Positions 5,954-12,387 of a DNA stretch of 12,387 nucleotides are shown piece by piece; position 1 is the first letter of the stretch, and each line of letters opens with the position of its first letter. The translations under genes and the position numbers were made by a program. A model generated the notes under the pieces. It did no database searches. It saw nothing but the letters and a program-made list of their open reading frames with translations, and was not told the origin of the DNA. The stretch spans positions 1-12,387 of the forward strand of contig JAUHZW010000042.1 in the NCBI GenBank assembly GCA_030425745.1. The letters are read 5' to 3'. The stretch is from Actinomycetes bacterium (GTDB lineage: Bacteria > Actinomycetota > Actinomycetes > S36-B12).

Positions 5954-6778
5954 GTGGGCCAGAAGATCAATCCGAACGGCTTCCGCCTCGGTATCACCAC
6001 GGACTTCAACACCCGGTGGTTCGCGGACAGTTCCAAGCCGGGGCAGCGCTACCGCGACTACGTGGAGGAGGACGTCAAGATCCGCAAGCTCCTGTCCACG
6101 GGCATGGAGCGCGCAGGCATCGCCCGCGTGGAGATCGAGCGCACCCGGGACCGAGTGCGCGTCGACATCCACACGGCGCGTCCGGGCATCGTCATCGGCC
6201 GCCGCGGCGCCGAGGCCGACCGCATCCGCGGTGACCTCGAGAAGCTCACCGGCAAGCAGGTGCAGCTGAACATCCTCGAGGTGAAGAACCCCGAGACCGA
6301 GGCCCAGCTCGTCGCGCAGGGCATCGCCGAGCAGCTGTCGAGCCGTGTCTCGTTCCGCCGCGCGATGCGCAAGGGCATCCAGACCACCATGAAGAGCGGC
6401 GCCAAGGGCATCCGTGTCCAGGTCTCCGGTCGCCTCGGCGGTGCAGAGATGTCGCGGACGGAGTTCTACCGCGAGGGTCGGGTGCCGCTGCACACGCTCC
6501 GCGCGGACATCGACTACGGCTTCTATGAGGCCCGCACCACTTTCGGCCGCATCGGCGTGAAGGTCTGGATCTACAAGGGTGAGGCCCTGGGTTCGCGCGC
6601 TGAGCGTGAGGCCGCGGCCGCTCAGGCGCGGCTTTCGGGCCCGCGCTCGCGCCCGGATCGCCCGCGCCGCCCGCGTCGTGACGACGAGGCAGTGGCCGTG
6701 GCCGCGACCGAGCAGGCCGCTGAGGCCGCGACGGGTGAGGCCGTCGTCGAGCCCGTGACTGAAGCGCAGGAGGGCTAG
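5954..6778 (+). CDS. rpsC: 30S ribosomal protein S3
   Basis: S3 sits at the mRNA entry channel and, with S4 and S5, takes part in unwinding mRNA. The GTG start is fixed by the family N-terminus MGQKINPNGFRLG and by AAGGG at 5940-5944. A KH-type RNA-binding domain is seen with RPGIVIGRRGAEADRIR. The C-terminal domain follows, with RLGGAEMSRTEFYREGRVP and ending at VWIYKGE (about residue 210). The remaining 64 residues form a tail, first Arg/Pro-rich (RPDRPRRPRRDD), then Ala/Glu-rich. That makes 274 residues in total against 233 in E. coli. Such tails are usual in actinobacteria and probably disordered. rplP starts 2 bases after the stop. Confidence 0.98.
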   Translation: MGQKINPNGFRLGITTDFNTRWFADSSKPGQRYRDYVEEDVKIRKLLSTGMERAGIARVEIERTRDRVRVDIHTARPGIVIGRRGAEADRIRGDLEKLTGKQVQLNILEVKNPETEAQLVAQGIAEQLSSRVSFRRAMRKGIQTTMKSGAKGIRVQVSGRLGGAEMSRTEFYREGRVPLHTLRADIDYGFYEARTTFGRIGVKVWIYKGEALGSRAEREAAAAQARLSGPRSRPDRPRRPRRDDEAVAVAATEQAAEAATGEAVVEPVTEAQEG

Positions 6779-6780
6779 TC

Positions 6781-7203
6781 ATGTTGATTCCCCGCAGGGT
6801 CAAGCACCGCAAGCAGCACCACCCGACGCGCCGCGGCGTGTCCAAGGGTGGCACCGAGGTGACCTTCGGTACCTACGGTCTGCAGGCGCTCGAGCCGTCC
6901 TACGTGACCAACCGGCAGATCGAGTCCGCTCGTATCGCCATCACCCGGCACATCCGCCGTGGTGGCAAGGTGTGGATCAACATCTACCCGGATCGGCCGC
7001 TGACCAAGAAGCCCGCGGAGACCCGCATGGGCTCCGGCAAGGGCTCGCCCGAGTGGTGGGTCGCCAACGTCAAGCCCGGTCGTGTGATGTTCGAGCTGTC
7101 CTACCCGGACGAGAAGATCGCGCACGAGGCGCTCACCCGCGCCATGCACAAGCTCCCGATGAAGTGCCGGATCGTTCGGCGCGATGAGGCAGGTGAGAAC
7201 TGA
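6781..7203 (+). CDS. rplP: 50S ribosomal protein L16
   Basis: L16 lies near the A site of the large subunit and helps position tRNA. The product has 140 residues. It begins MLIPRRVKHRKQHHPTRRG and contains GGKVWINIYPDRP. The signature RMGSGKGSPEWWVANVKPG is at 82-100, where Arg82 appears to correspond to the Arg81 that is hydroxylated in E. coli. AGGAGGG at 6768-6774, inside the end of rpsC, gives a strong binding site 6 bases before the ATG. Its TGA stop overlaps the rpmC ATG by one base (TGATG), a typical coupling arrangement. Confidence 0.98.
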   Translation: MLIPRRVKHRKQHHPTRRGVSKGGTEVTFGTYGLQALEPSYVTNRQIESARIAITRHIRRGGKVWINIYPDRPLTKKPAETRMGSGKGSPEWWVANVKPGRVMFELSYPDEKIAHEALTRAMHKLPMKCRIVRRDEAGEN

Positions 7204-7454
7204 TGTCCGCAGGCACGAAGGTCGGCGAACTCCGCAACCTCGATGATGCCGAGCTGATCACCAAGCTCCGCGAAGCGAAGGAGGAGCTGTTCAACCTCCG
7301 CTTCCAGGGGGCGACGGGTCAGCTGGAGAACCACGGTCGGCTGCGCGCGGTCCGCAAGGACATCGCCCGCATCTACACGATCCTGCGCGAGCGCGAGCTC
7401 GGCATCACACCGATTGACGGAGTTTCAGCCGACGACGCGGCAGGTGTCGCATGA
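7203..7454 (+). CDS. rpmC: 50S ribosomal protein L29
   Basis: L29 is a small helical protein next to L23 at the tunnel exit. The product has 83 residues. The hallmark is the two-helix core with AKEELFNLRFQGATGQLENH, followed by RAVRKDIARIYTILRERELG. The core is preceded by a short N-terminal segment and followed by about 15 non-conserved residues, so it is longer than the E. coli protein (63) but of a size I consider normal for actinobacteria. The start overlaps the rplP stop by one base and the stop overlaps rpsQ by four bases. It is therefore wedged between two coupled genes. Confidence 0.95.
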   Translation: MSAGTKVGELRNLDDAELITKLREAKEELFNLRFQGATGQLENHGRLRAVRKDIARIYTILRERELGITPIDGVSADDAAGVA

Positions 7455-7735
7455 GCACGAATGAGGCAAGCGTGAAGGACGTGACCCGCGGCTACCGCAA
7501 GACCCGAGAGGGCCTGGTGGTCAGCGACAAGATGGACAAGACCGTCGTCGTGGCGGTCGAGGACCGCTTCAAGCACCCGCTGTACGGCAAGGTCGTGCGT
7601 CGCACGAGCAAGCTGAAGGCGCATGACGAGGCCAACAGCGCCGGCATCGGCGATCGCGTCCTCCTCATGGAGACCCGGCCCACCTCCGCCACGAAGCGCT
7701 GGCGCGTCGTGGAGATCCTCGAGAAGGCCAAGTAG
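7451..7735 (+). CDS. rpsQ: 30S ribosomal protein S17
   Basis: S17 is an early-binding small-subunit protein with an OB fold that contacts the 5' domain of 16S rRNA. The product has 94 residues. It contains REGLVVSDKMDKTVVVAVE, then the block HPLYGKVVRRTSKLKAHDE, and ends with TKRWRVVEILEKAK. The ATG overlaps the rpmC stop as ATGA. The first 17 or so residues are not conserved, so a slightly later start is possible, but the overlap favours this one. It is the last gene of the S10 block in the E. coli arrangement. A 58-base spacer without a terminator leads to rplN, so transcription probably continues. Confidence 0.96.
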   Translation: MSTNEASVKDVTRGYRKTREGLVVSDKMDKTVVVAVEDRFKHPLYGKVVRRTSKLKAHDEANSAGIGDRVLLMETRPTSATKRWRVVEILEKAK

Positions 7736-7793
7736 CCACCCCAACAGTTCCGCCAGGCTCTCGCGAGAACCGGCAGACGATCAGGAGAATGCA

Positions 7794-8162
7794 GTGATTC
7801 AGCAAGAGTCGCGACTTCGAGTCGCCGACAACACCGGTGCCAAGGAGGTCCTTGTCATCCGGGTCCTCGGTGGCTCCGGCCGTCGTTACGCGGGCGTCGG
7901 TGACGTCGTCGTGTGCACGGTCAAGGACGCCATCCCCGGTGGCGGCGTGAAGAAGGGCGAGGTCGTCAAGGCCGTCATCGTCCGCACCAAGAAGGAGCGT
8001 CGCCGCGCCGACGGCTCCTACATCCGCTTCGACGAGAACGCAGCGGTCATCCTCAAGGGTGACGGCGAGCCTCGTGGCACGCGCATCTTCGGGCCGGTCG
8101 GCCGCGAACTGCGCGAGAAGAAGTTCATGAAGATCATCTCGCTGGCCCCGGAGGTGCTGTAG
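7794..8162 (+). CDS. rplN: 50S ribosomal protein L14
   Basis: L14 lies on the interface side of the large subunit and forms bridges to 16S rRNA. The product has 122 residues, the exact family length, if the GTG at 7794 is used. This start gives the conserved N-terminus MIQQESRLRVADNTGAKE and has CAGGAG at 7782-7787 in front. The frame is open further upstream, but the extra residues are not L14-like and overlap rpsQ. Further family marks are IPGGGVKKGEVVKAVIVRT and the C-terminal REKKFMKIISLAPEVL. It is the first gene of the spc block and is followed after 2 bases by rplX. Confidence 0.97.
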   Translation: MIQQESRLRVADNTGAKEVLVIRVLGGSGRRYAGVGDVVVCTVKDAIPGGGVKKGEVVKAVIVRTKKERRRADGSYIRFDENAAVILKGDGEPRGTRIFGPVGRELREKKFMKIISLAPEVL

Positions 8163-8164
8163 CC

Positions 8165-8524
8165 ATGGCTCTCAACATCCGCAAGGGCGACCTGGTGCAG
8201 GTCATCTCCGGCAAGGACCGTGGCGTCACGGGCAAGGTCATCGAGGTCTACCCCGAGGCCGAGCGTGTCATCGTCGAGGGTGTCAACCGGATCAAGAAGC
8301 ACACCAAGGTCGGCCAGAACGCCCGCGGCGCGAAGACCGGCGGCATCGTGACGATGGAGGCTCCCATCCACGTGTCGAACGTGATGATCGTGGACCCCGA
8401 GGACGGTCGCCCCACCCGCGTGGGCTACCGCAAGGAGACCGTCGAGAAGCGCCGCAGCGACGGCTCGACCTACGAGGTGGAGCGCAGCGTGCGCGTCTCG
8501 CGTCGTACCGGCAAGGATCTGTAG
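8165..8524 (+). CDS. rplX: 50S ribosomal protein L24
   Basis: L24 helps start large-subunit assembly and lies close to the tunnel exit. The product has 119 residues. The KOW motif is clear in the first 35 residues (IRKGDLVQVISGKDRGVTGK), followed by VEGVNRIKKHTK and APIHVSNVMIVDPEDG. The protein is longer than the 104 residues of E. coli L24. The extra length lies mostly in the charged segment before the final RVSRRTGKDL. GGAGG at 8150-8154, inside the end of rplN, serves the ATG. A 17-base gap leads to rplE. Confidence 0.97.
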   Translation: MALNIRKGDLVQVISGKDRGVTGKVIEVYPEAERVIVEGVNRIKKHTKVGQNARGAKTGGIVTMEAPIHVSNVMIVDPEDGRPTRVGYRKETVEKRRSDGSTYEVERSVRVSRRTGKDL

Positions 8525-8541
8525 AAGGCGACTGAGGACTT

Positions 8542-9108
8542 ATGACTGCCACCACTGACACCACCGCACCGCGTCTGAAGACGCGCTACCGCGCGGAGAT
8601 CGCCCCGGCGCTCCGTGAGGAGTTCTCCTTCCCGAACGTCATGCAGATCCCCACGGTGACCAAGGTCGTCGTGAACATGGGCGTCGGAGACGCCGCCCGG
8701 GACTCCAAGCTGATCGAGGGCGCCATCCGCGACCTGACCGACATCACCGGTCAGAAGCCGCAGGTCACCAAGGCCCGCAAGTCGATCGCGCAGTTCAAGC
8801 TTCGTGAGGGCCAGCCCATCGGCGCCCACGTCACGCTGCGCGGAGACCGCATGTGGGAGTTCCGCGACCGCCTGCTCTCGGTTGCGCTGCCCCGCATCCG
8901 TGACTTCCGCGGCCTGTCGCCGAAGCAGTTCGACGGCAACGGCAACTACACGTTCGGCCTCAACGAGCAGTCCATGTTCCACGAGATCGACCAGGACAAG
9001 ATCGATCGCGTCCGCGGCATGGACATCACGATCGTCACGACCGCCAAGAACGATGAGGAAGGCCGCGCCCTGCTTCGCCTTCTCGGATTCCCCTTCAAGG
9101 AGGCCTGA
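8542..9108 (+). CDS. rplE: 50S ribosomal protein L5
   Basis: L5 binds 5S rRNA in the central protuberance together with L18 and touches P-site tRNA. The product has 188 residues. After about 10 variable Thr-rich residues come PRLKTRYRAEIAPALREEF, then VVVNMGVGDAARDSK and GQKPQVTKARKSIAQFKLRE. Near the end are the conserved FGLNEQSMFHEIDQDKID and MDITIVTTAKNDEEGRALL. GAGG at 8534-8537 is only 4 bases before the ATG, slightly close. AAGGAGG near its 3' end provides the binding site for the next gene, rpsZ. Confidence 0.98.
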   Translation: MTATTDTTAPRLKTRYRAEIAPALREEFSFPNVMQIPTVTKVVVNMGVGDAARDSKLIEGAIRDLTDITGQKPQVTKARKSIAQFKLREGQPIGAHVTLRGDRMWEFRDRLLSVALPRIRDFRGLSPKQFDGNGNYTFGLNEQSMFHEIDQDKIDRVRGMDITIVTTAKNDEEGRALLRLLGFPFKEA

Positions 9109-9113
9109 GCCGC

Positions 9114-9299
9114 ATGGCGAAGAAAGCTCTGATCGAGAAGCAGCAGAAGACCCCGAAGTTCAAGGTTCGGGCGTACACCCGGTGCAACAAGTGCGGTCGC
9201 CCGCACTCGGTGTACCGCAAGTTCGGCCTCTGTCGCGTGTGCCTCCGCGAGATGGCGCACGCCGGGGAGCTCCCGGGCATCACCAAGAGCAGCTGGTAA
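9114..9299 (+). CDS. rpsZ: 30S ribosomal protein S14, zinc-binding type Z
   Basis: S14 is a late-assembly protein of the small-subunit head. The 61-residue product is the short zinc-ribbon form. Cysteines at 24, 27, 40 and 43 make two CxxC pairs (CNKC and CRVC) that should hold one zinc ion. The rest matches the family: MAKKALIEKQQKTPKFKVRA at the start and GELPGITKSSW at the end. Many actinobacteria also carry a zinc-free S14 elsewhere, switched on when zinc is scarce; whether this genome does cannot be seen here. AAGGAGG at 9097-9103 lies 10 bases before the ATG. Its stop is TAA, one of only two in the window. Confidence 0.98.
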   Translation: MAKKALIEKQQKTPKFKVRAYTRCNKCGRPHSVYRKFGLCRVCLREMAHAGELPGITKSSW

Positions 9300-9313
9300 C
9301 CAACGACGTTGCA

Positions 9314-9333
9314 GGTCCGCCGCGGCGGATACC
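9314..9333 (+). repeat. Short G+C-rich hairpin in rpsZ-rpsH spacer
   Basis: TCCGC (9316-9320) pairs with GCGGA (9325-9329) around a CGCG loop. GGT (9314-9316) could alternatively pair with ACC (9331-9333) to lengthen the stem over a small bulge. No T-run follows. The element lies 14 bases after the rpsZ stop. It could be a stability element or a protein-binding site; nothing in the sequence decides. Confidence 0.35.
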
Positions 9334-9338
9334 ACAGC

Positions 9339-9364
9339 GAGGAAGGCCGTAGGCCAAGAACATG
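9339..9364 (+). promoter_or_regulatory. rpsH ribosome binding site with intervening mini-hairpin
   Basis: GAGGAAGG at 9339-9346 is the best binding site before rpsH, but its GAGGA core ends 18 bases before the ATG at 9362, too far for normal use. Between them GGCC (9345-9348) and GGCC (9352-9355) can pair around a GTA loop. Folding this 11-base hairpin would bring the effective spacing to about 7 bases. A weak alternative site is the AGG at 9351-9353, 8 bases before the ATG. Confidence 0.35.
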
Positions 9365-9760
9365 ACAATGACAGACCCCATCGCGGACATGCTTGCGCGG
9401 CTGCGCAACGCGAACTCCGCTTACCACGACACCGTGGCGATGCCCCACTCCAAGATCAAGGCGAACATCGCTGAGATCCTCCAGCGTGAGGGCTACATCG
9501 CCGGCTGGGACGTCGAGGAAGCCCCCGTGGGCAAGACCCTCACCCTGAACCTGAAGTACGGCCCCTCGCGGGAGCGCTCGATCGCCGGCCTGCGCCGCGT
9601 GTCGAAGCCCGGCCTGCGCGTCTACGCCAAGAGCACGGCACTGCCGCGCGTCTTGGGCGGCCTGGGCATCGCCATCCTGTCGACGTCGTCGGGTCTCCTG
9701 ACCGACCGCCAGGCAGCACAGAAGGGCGTGGGTGGGGAAGTCCTCGCCTACGTCTGGTAG
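9362..9760 (+). CDS. rpsH: 30S ribosomal protein S8
   Basis: S8 binds the central domain of 16S rRNA early in assembly. In E. coli it also represses the spc operon by binding its mRNA. The product has 132 residues. It shows DPIADMLARLRNANSAYHD at the N-terminus and KPGLRVYAK in the middle. The C-terminal RNA-binding loop has STSSG at 108-111 and LLTDRQA just after. Two Met codons compete for the start (9362 and 9368). I chose the first because actinobacterial S8 proteins commonly begin MTMTDPIADM. The stop codon is part of the strong AGGAGG site used by rplF. Confidence 0.97.
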   Translation: MTMTDPIADMLARLRNANSAYHDTVAMPHSKIKANIAEILQREGYIAGWDVEEAPVGKTLTLNLKYGPSRERSIAGLRRVSKPGLRVYAKSTALPRVLGGLGIAILSTSSGLLTDRQAAQKGVGGEVLAYVW

Positions 9761-9769
9761 GAGGCCGAC

Positions 9770-10306
9770 ATGTCACGCATCGGACGTCAGCCCATCACCA
9801 TCCCGTCGGGCGTCACCGCCACTGTCGAGGGTCGCAACGTCACCGTCACCGGCCCCAAGGGCACGCTGTCGATGACGGTCGCCGAGCCCATCGTCGTCGC
9901 GCAGGAGGACGGCAGCCTCGTCGTCACCCGACCCGACGATGAGCGGGACTCCAAGGCCCGCCACGGCCTCACCCGCACCCTGGTCAACAACATGGTCATC
10001 GGTGTGACCGACGGCTACGAGAAGGGCCTGGAGATCGTGGGCACGGGCTACCGTGTCGCGGCCAAGGGCACCGATCTCGAACTGCTGCTGGGCTTCAGCC
10101 ACCCCGTTGTGGTGCCGGCGCCGGAGGGCATCTCCTTCGAGGTCGAGAGCCCCGTCAAGTTCAAGGTCAAGGGCATCGACAAGCAGAAGGTCGGCGAGGT
10201 CGCTGCCAACATCCGCAAGATCCGCAAGCCGGAGCCCTACAAGGGCAAGGGCGTGCGGTACGAGGGCGAGGTCGTTCGCCGCAAGGCCGGAAAGGCTGGT
10301 AAGTGA
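9770..10306 (+). CDS. rplF: 50S ribosomal protein L6
   Basis: L6 lies near the factor-binding site (sarcin-ricin loop) of the large subunit. The product has 178 residues, the usual length, made of two similar domains. Seen are MSRIGRQPITIPSGV at the start, VTGPKGTL at 26-33, EIVGTGYR at 88-95, GFSHPV at 108-113 and the signature PEPYKGKGVRY at 154-164. AGGAGG at 9759-9764 lies 5 bases before the ATG and overlaps the rpsH stop codon. The end overlaps the start of rplR. Confidence 0.98.
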   Translation: MSRIGRQPITIPSGVTATVEGRNVTVTGPKGTLSMTVAEPIVVAQEDGSLVVTRPDDERDSKARHGLTRTLVNNMVIGVTDGYEKGLEIVGTGYRVAAKGTDLELLLGFSHPVVVPAPEGISFEVESPVKFKVKGIDKQKVGEVAANIRKIRKPEPYKGKGVRYEGEVVRRKAGKAGK

Positions 10307-10689
10307 TGAGTTCCTTCGCTCCCAAGCTGGGCACCCGCACCAAGACCTCGGTCGGTCGTGCGCGTCGCCACCTGCGCGTTCGCAAGAAGGTCACCGGCAC
10401 CGCCGCGCGGCCCCGCATGGTCGTCACCCGTTCCGCTCGCCACATGGTCGTTCAGGTCGTCGACGACTCCCAGGGCGTGACCCTCGCATCGGCGTCGACG
10501 ATGGAGGCCGACCTCCGCGGTGCGTCCGACGACAAGACGGCGAAGGCCCGCAAGGTGGGTGAGCTCGTCGCCGAGCGCGCCAAGAAGGCGGGCGTCGAGG
10601 CTGTCGTGTTCGATCGCGGTGGCAACAAGTACCACGGTCGTGTCGCTGCCGTCGCCGACGGTGCGCGTGAAGCCGGCCTGTCCCTCTAA
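10306..10689 (+). CDS. rplR: 50S ribosomal protein L18
   Basis: L18 binds 5S rRNA and, with L5, ties it to the large subunit. The product has 127 residues from the ATG at 10306. The GTG directly before it (10303) would add one residue and cannot be excluded; the binding site GGAAAGG at 10289-10295 suits either. The family blocks are RARRHLRVRKKVTGTAARPR, then RSARHMVVQVVDDSQGVTLA, and VVFDRGGNKYHGRVAAVADGAREAGL at the end. The ATG shares one base with the rplF TGA stop. The stop is TAA, and a 33-base gap leads to rpsE. Confidence 0.96.
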   Translation: MSSFAPKLGTRTKTSVGRARRHLRVRKKVTGTAARPRMVVTRSARHMVVQVVDDSQGVTLASASTMEADLRGASDDKTAKARKVGELVAERAKKAGVEAVVFDRGGNKYHGRVAAVADGAREAGLSL

Positions 10690-10722
10690 CGACGTACGAA
10701 CTTCCAGGAAGAGGTAGTCCAG

Positions 10723-11312
<590 letters not shown>

Positions 11313-11313
<1 letters not shown>

Positions 11314-11495
11314 TGGCTCGCCTCAAGGTCACCCAGAAGAAGTCCGAGATCGGCGGCACGAGCGGTCAGCGGAACACGCTGCGCTCGCTGGGCCTCAAGC
11401 GCATCGGCGACACCGTCGTCAAGGAGGACCGCCCCGAGATCCGCGGCATGGTGAACACCGTGTCGCACCTTGTCGTCGTCGAGGAGGTCGACTGA
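11313..11495 (+). CDS. rpmD: 50S ribosomal protein L30
   Basis: L30 is a small peripheral protein of the large subunit. The 60-residue product has the typical form MARLKVTQKKSEIGGTSGQR, then TLRSLGLKRIGDTVVKED, and ends MVNTVSHLVVVEEVD. The start is the ATG that overlaps the rpsE stop (TGATG). The frame remains open upstream inside rpsE, but that sequence has no L30 character. There is no strong binding site of its own, so it probably depends on ribosomes finishing rpsE. rplO begins 2 bases after the stop. Confidence 0.95.
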
Positions 11496-11497
11496 CC

Positions 11498-11938
11498 ATG
11501 GCTCTCAAGACCCATCACCTGCGCCCCGCGCCGGGCGCCAAGACCGAGAAGACCCGCAAGGGTCGCGGTGAGGCCTCCAAGGGCAAGACCGCTGGTCGTG
11601 GCACCAAGGGCACCAAGGCCCGCTACCAGGTCCCGGCCCGCTTCGAGGGTGGCCAGATGCCGCTGCACATGCGGCTGCCGAAGCTCAAGGGCTTCAAGAA
11701 CCCGGCGAAGAAGCACTACCAGGTCGTCAACGTGGCCATGCTGAACAAGCTCTTCCCCGAGGGCGGCGAGGTGACCGTGGCCGACATGGTCGCCAAGGGC
11801 GCCGTCCGCAAGGGCGAGCTGGTCAAGGTCCTCGGCCAGGGCGAGATCTCGGTCGCGCTGTCGGTGAGCGCCGATGCGTTCTCCGACTCCGCCCGTGACA
11901 AGATCGTCGCAGCCGGCGGCTCCGCCACGGTCCTCTAG
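11498..11938 (+). CDS. rplO: 50S ribosomal protein L15
   Basis: L15 is a late-assembly large-subunit protein with a long basic extension that threads through 23S rRNA. The product has 146 residues. The N-terminal third is rich in Gly, Lys and Arg (KGRGEASKGKTAGRGTKGTK), followed by RFEGGQMPLHMRLPKLKGF. The C-terminal globular part ends with VSADAFSDSARDKIVAAGG. The ATG at 11498 is preceded by GAGGAGG at 11481-11487. The upstream continuation of the frame overlaps rpmD and is a shadow. A 66-base spacer with a hairpin precedes secY. Confidence 0.97.
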   Translation: MALKTHHLRPAPGAKTEKTRKGRGEASKGKTAGRGTKGTKARYQVPARFEGGQMPLHMRLPKLKGFKNPAKKHYQVVNVAMLNKLFPEGGEVTVADMVAKGAVRKGELVKVLGQGEISVALSVSADAFSDSARDKIVAAGGSATVL

Positions 11939-11948
11939 TACCGTGGGA

Positions 11949-11966
11949 GGCCCCCGTCAGGGGGTT
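11949..11966 (+). repeat. Hairpin in rplO-secY spacer
   Basis: CCCCC (11951-11955) pairs with GGGGG (11960-11964) around the loop GTCA. Two G-U pairs (11949-11950 with 11965-11966) can extend it. It starts 10 bases after the rplO stop and is not followed by a T-run. It may mark partial termination or an mRNA-processing point between the ribosomal genes and secY. Confidence 0.4.
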
Positions 11967-12004
11967 GCCGCCATCGCCTGACCAACGGACCAGCAGGAGG
12001 CTAA

Positions 12005-12387
12005 GTGCACATCAGTGCGTTCGGGGCTGCCCTGCGCACGCCGGACCTGCGTAAGAAGATCCTCTTCACGCTCGGGCTCCTGGCGTTGTACCGGCTGGGT
12101 GCGGTCCTGCCGACGCCCGGTGTCGACTACGCGGCGATCCAGCGATGCATCGACGTCGTCCAGGACAACTCGGTCTATGCGCTGATCAACCTCTTCTCCG
12201 GAGGGGCGCTGCTGCAGTTGTCCGTGTTCGCGCTCGGCATCATGCCGTACATCACCGCGAGCATCATCCTGCAGCTGCTCACGGTCGTGATCCCACGGCT
12301 GGAGACGCTCAAGAAGGACGGTCAGGCGGGCCAGGCCAAGATCACGCAGTACACCCGCTACGTGACGATCGGTCTGGCGATCCTGCA
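12005..12387 (+). CDS. secY: Protein translocase subunit SecY, N-terminal part (3' end outside window)
   Basis: SecY is the membrane channel of the Sec system, which exports unfolded proteins and inserts membrane proteins. The first 127 residues are visible before the window ends; no stop is reached. The GTG start is supported by AGGAGG at 11995-12000 and by the family-like N-terminus (HISAFGAALRTPDLRKKI). Transmembrane segment 1 covers about 19-38 and ends in LPTPGVD. The plug region with NLFSGGALLQLSVFALGIMP is at about 62-81. A second membrane segment follows with YITASIILQLL, then the cytosolic loop LKKDGQAGQAKITQYTRY and the start of the third segment. Placement after rplO is the standard end of the spc block. 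Confidence 0.97.
   Translation, partial: MHISAFGAALRTPDLRKKILFTLGLLALYRLGAVLPTPGVDYAAIQRCIDVVQDNSVYALINLFSGGALLQLSVFALGIMPYITASIILQLLTVVIPRLETLKKDGQAGQAKITQYTRYVTIGLAIL

Noticed and set aside
6246..6854. Minus-strand frame rich in Arg and Pro opposite rpsC
   Set aside because: Typical off-frame product of high-GC coding DNA; no domain and no plausible start context.
7736..7793. Promoter or terminator between rpsQ and rplN (S10/spc boundary)
   Set aside because: Only a short palindrome TCTCGCGAGA is present, which cannot form a stable hairpin with a proper loop, and no -35/-10 pair is convincing.

Overview
The window is a stretch of conserved translation genes from a high-GC bacterium, almost certainly an actinobacterium. 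The base composition is roughly two-thirds G+C by eye, with a strong G/C bias at third codon positions. Supporting signs are the S3 protein with an Arg-rich then Ala/Glu-rich tail, the four-cysteine zinc form of S14, an L3 loop reading GSIGGCATPG, and an EF-Tu of actinobacterial type. The family or genus cannot be fixed from this window; an order such as Micrococcales is a guess.

Layout, all on the + strand: (1) the 3' end of the str operon, with fusA (EF-G, truncated at the left edge) and tuf (EF-Tu), closed by a strong hairpin at 2261-2295. (2) The S10 block: rpsJ, rplC, rplD, rplW, rplB, rpsS, rplV, rpsC, rplP, rpmC, rpsQ. (3) The spc block: rplN, rplX, rplE, rpsZ (zinc S14), rpsH, rplF, rplR, rpsE, rpmD, rplO. 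(4) The start of secY, truncated at the right edge. There are 24 protein genes; 22 are complete. No ribosomal protein expected in this classical order is missing and nothing is inserted. The longest gap between genes is 137 bases (tuf-rpsJ).

The genes supply the two main elongation GTPases, 21 ribosomal proteins and the core subunit of the protein-export channel. Many neighbours overlap by 1 or 4 bases or lie within a few bases of each other, which suggests co-transcription and translational coupling. There are longer spacers before tuf, rpsJ, rplB, rplV, rplN, rpsH and secY. Several of these hold small inverted repeats or A/C-rich, T-poor leaders, and they are the only places where something beyond the standard operon might sit.

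I found no previously undescribed biological system here: no mobile element, CRISPR array, tRNA or rRNA gene, and no unexplained coding region. The points worth a second look are modest. They are the strong hairpin without a U-tract after tuf, a wide-loop inverted repeat before tuf, two mutually exclusive stems around the rplW stop, a hairpin between the ribosome binding site and start of rpsH, an altered G5 motif in EF-Tu, and heavy use of TAG stops in genes expected to be highly expressed.
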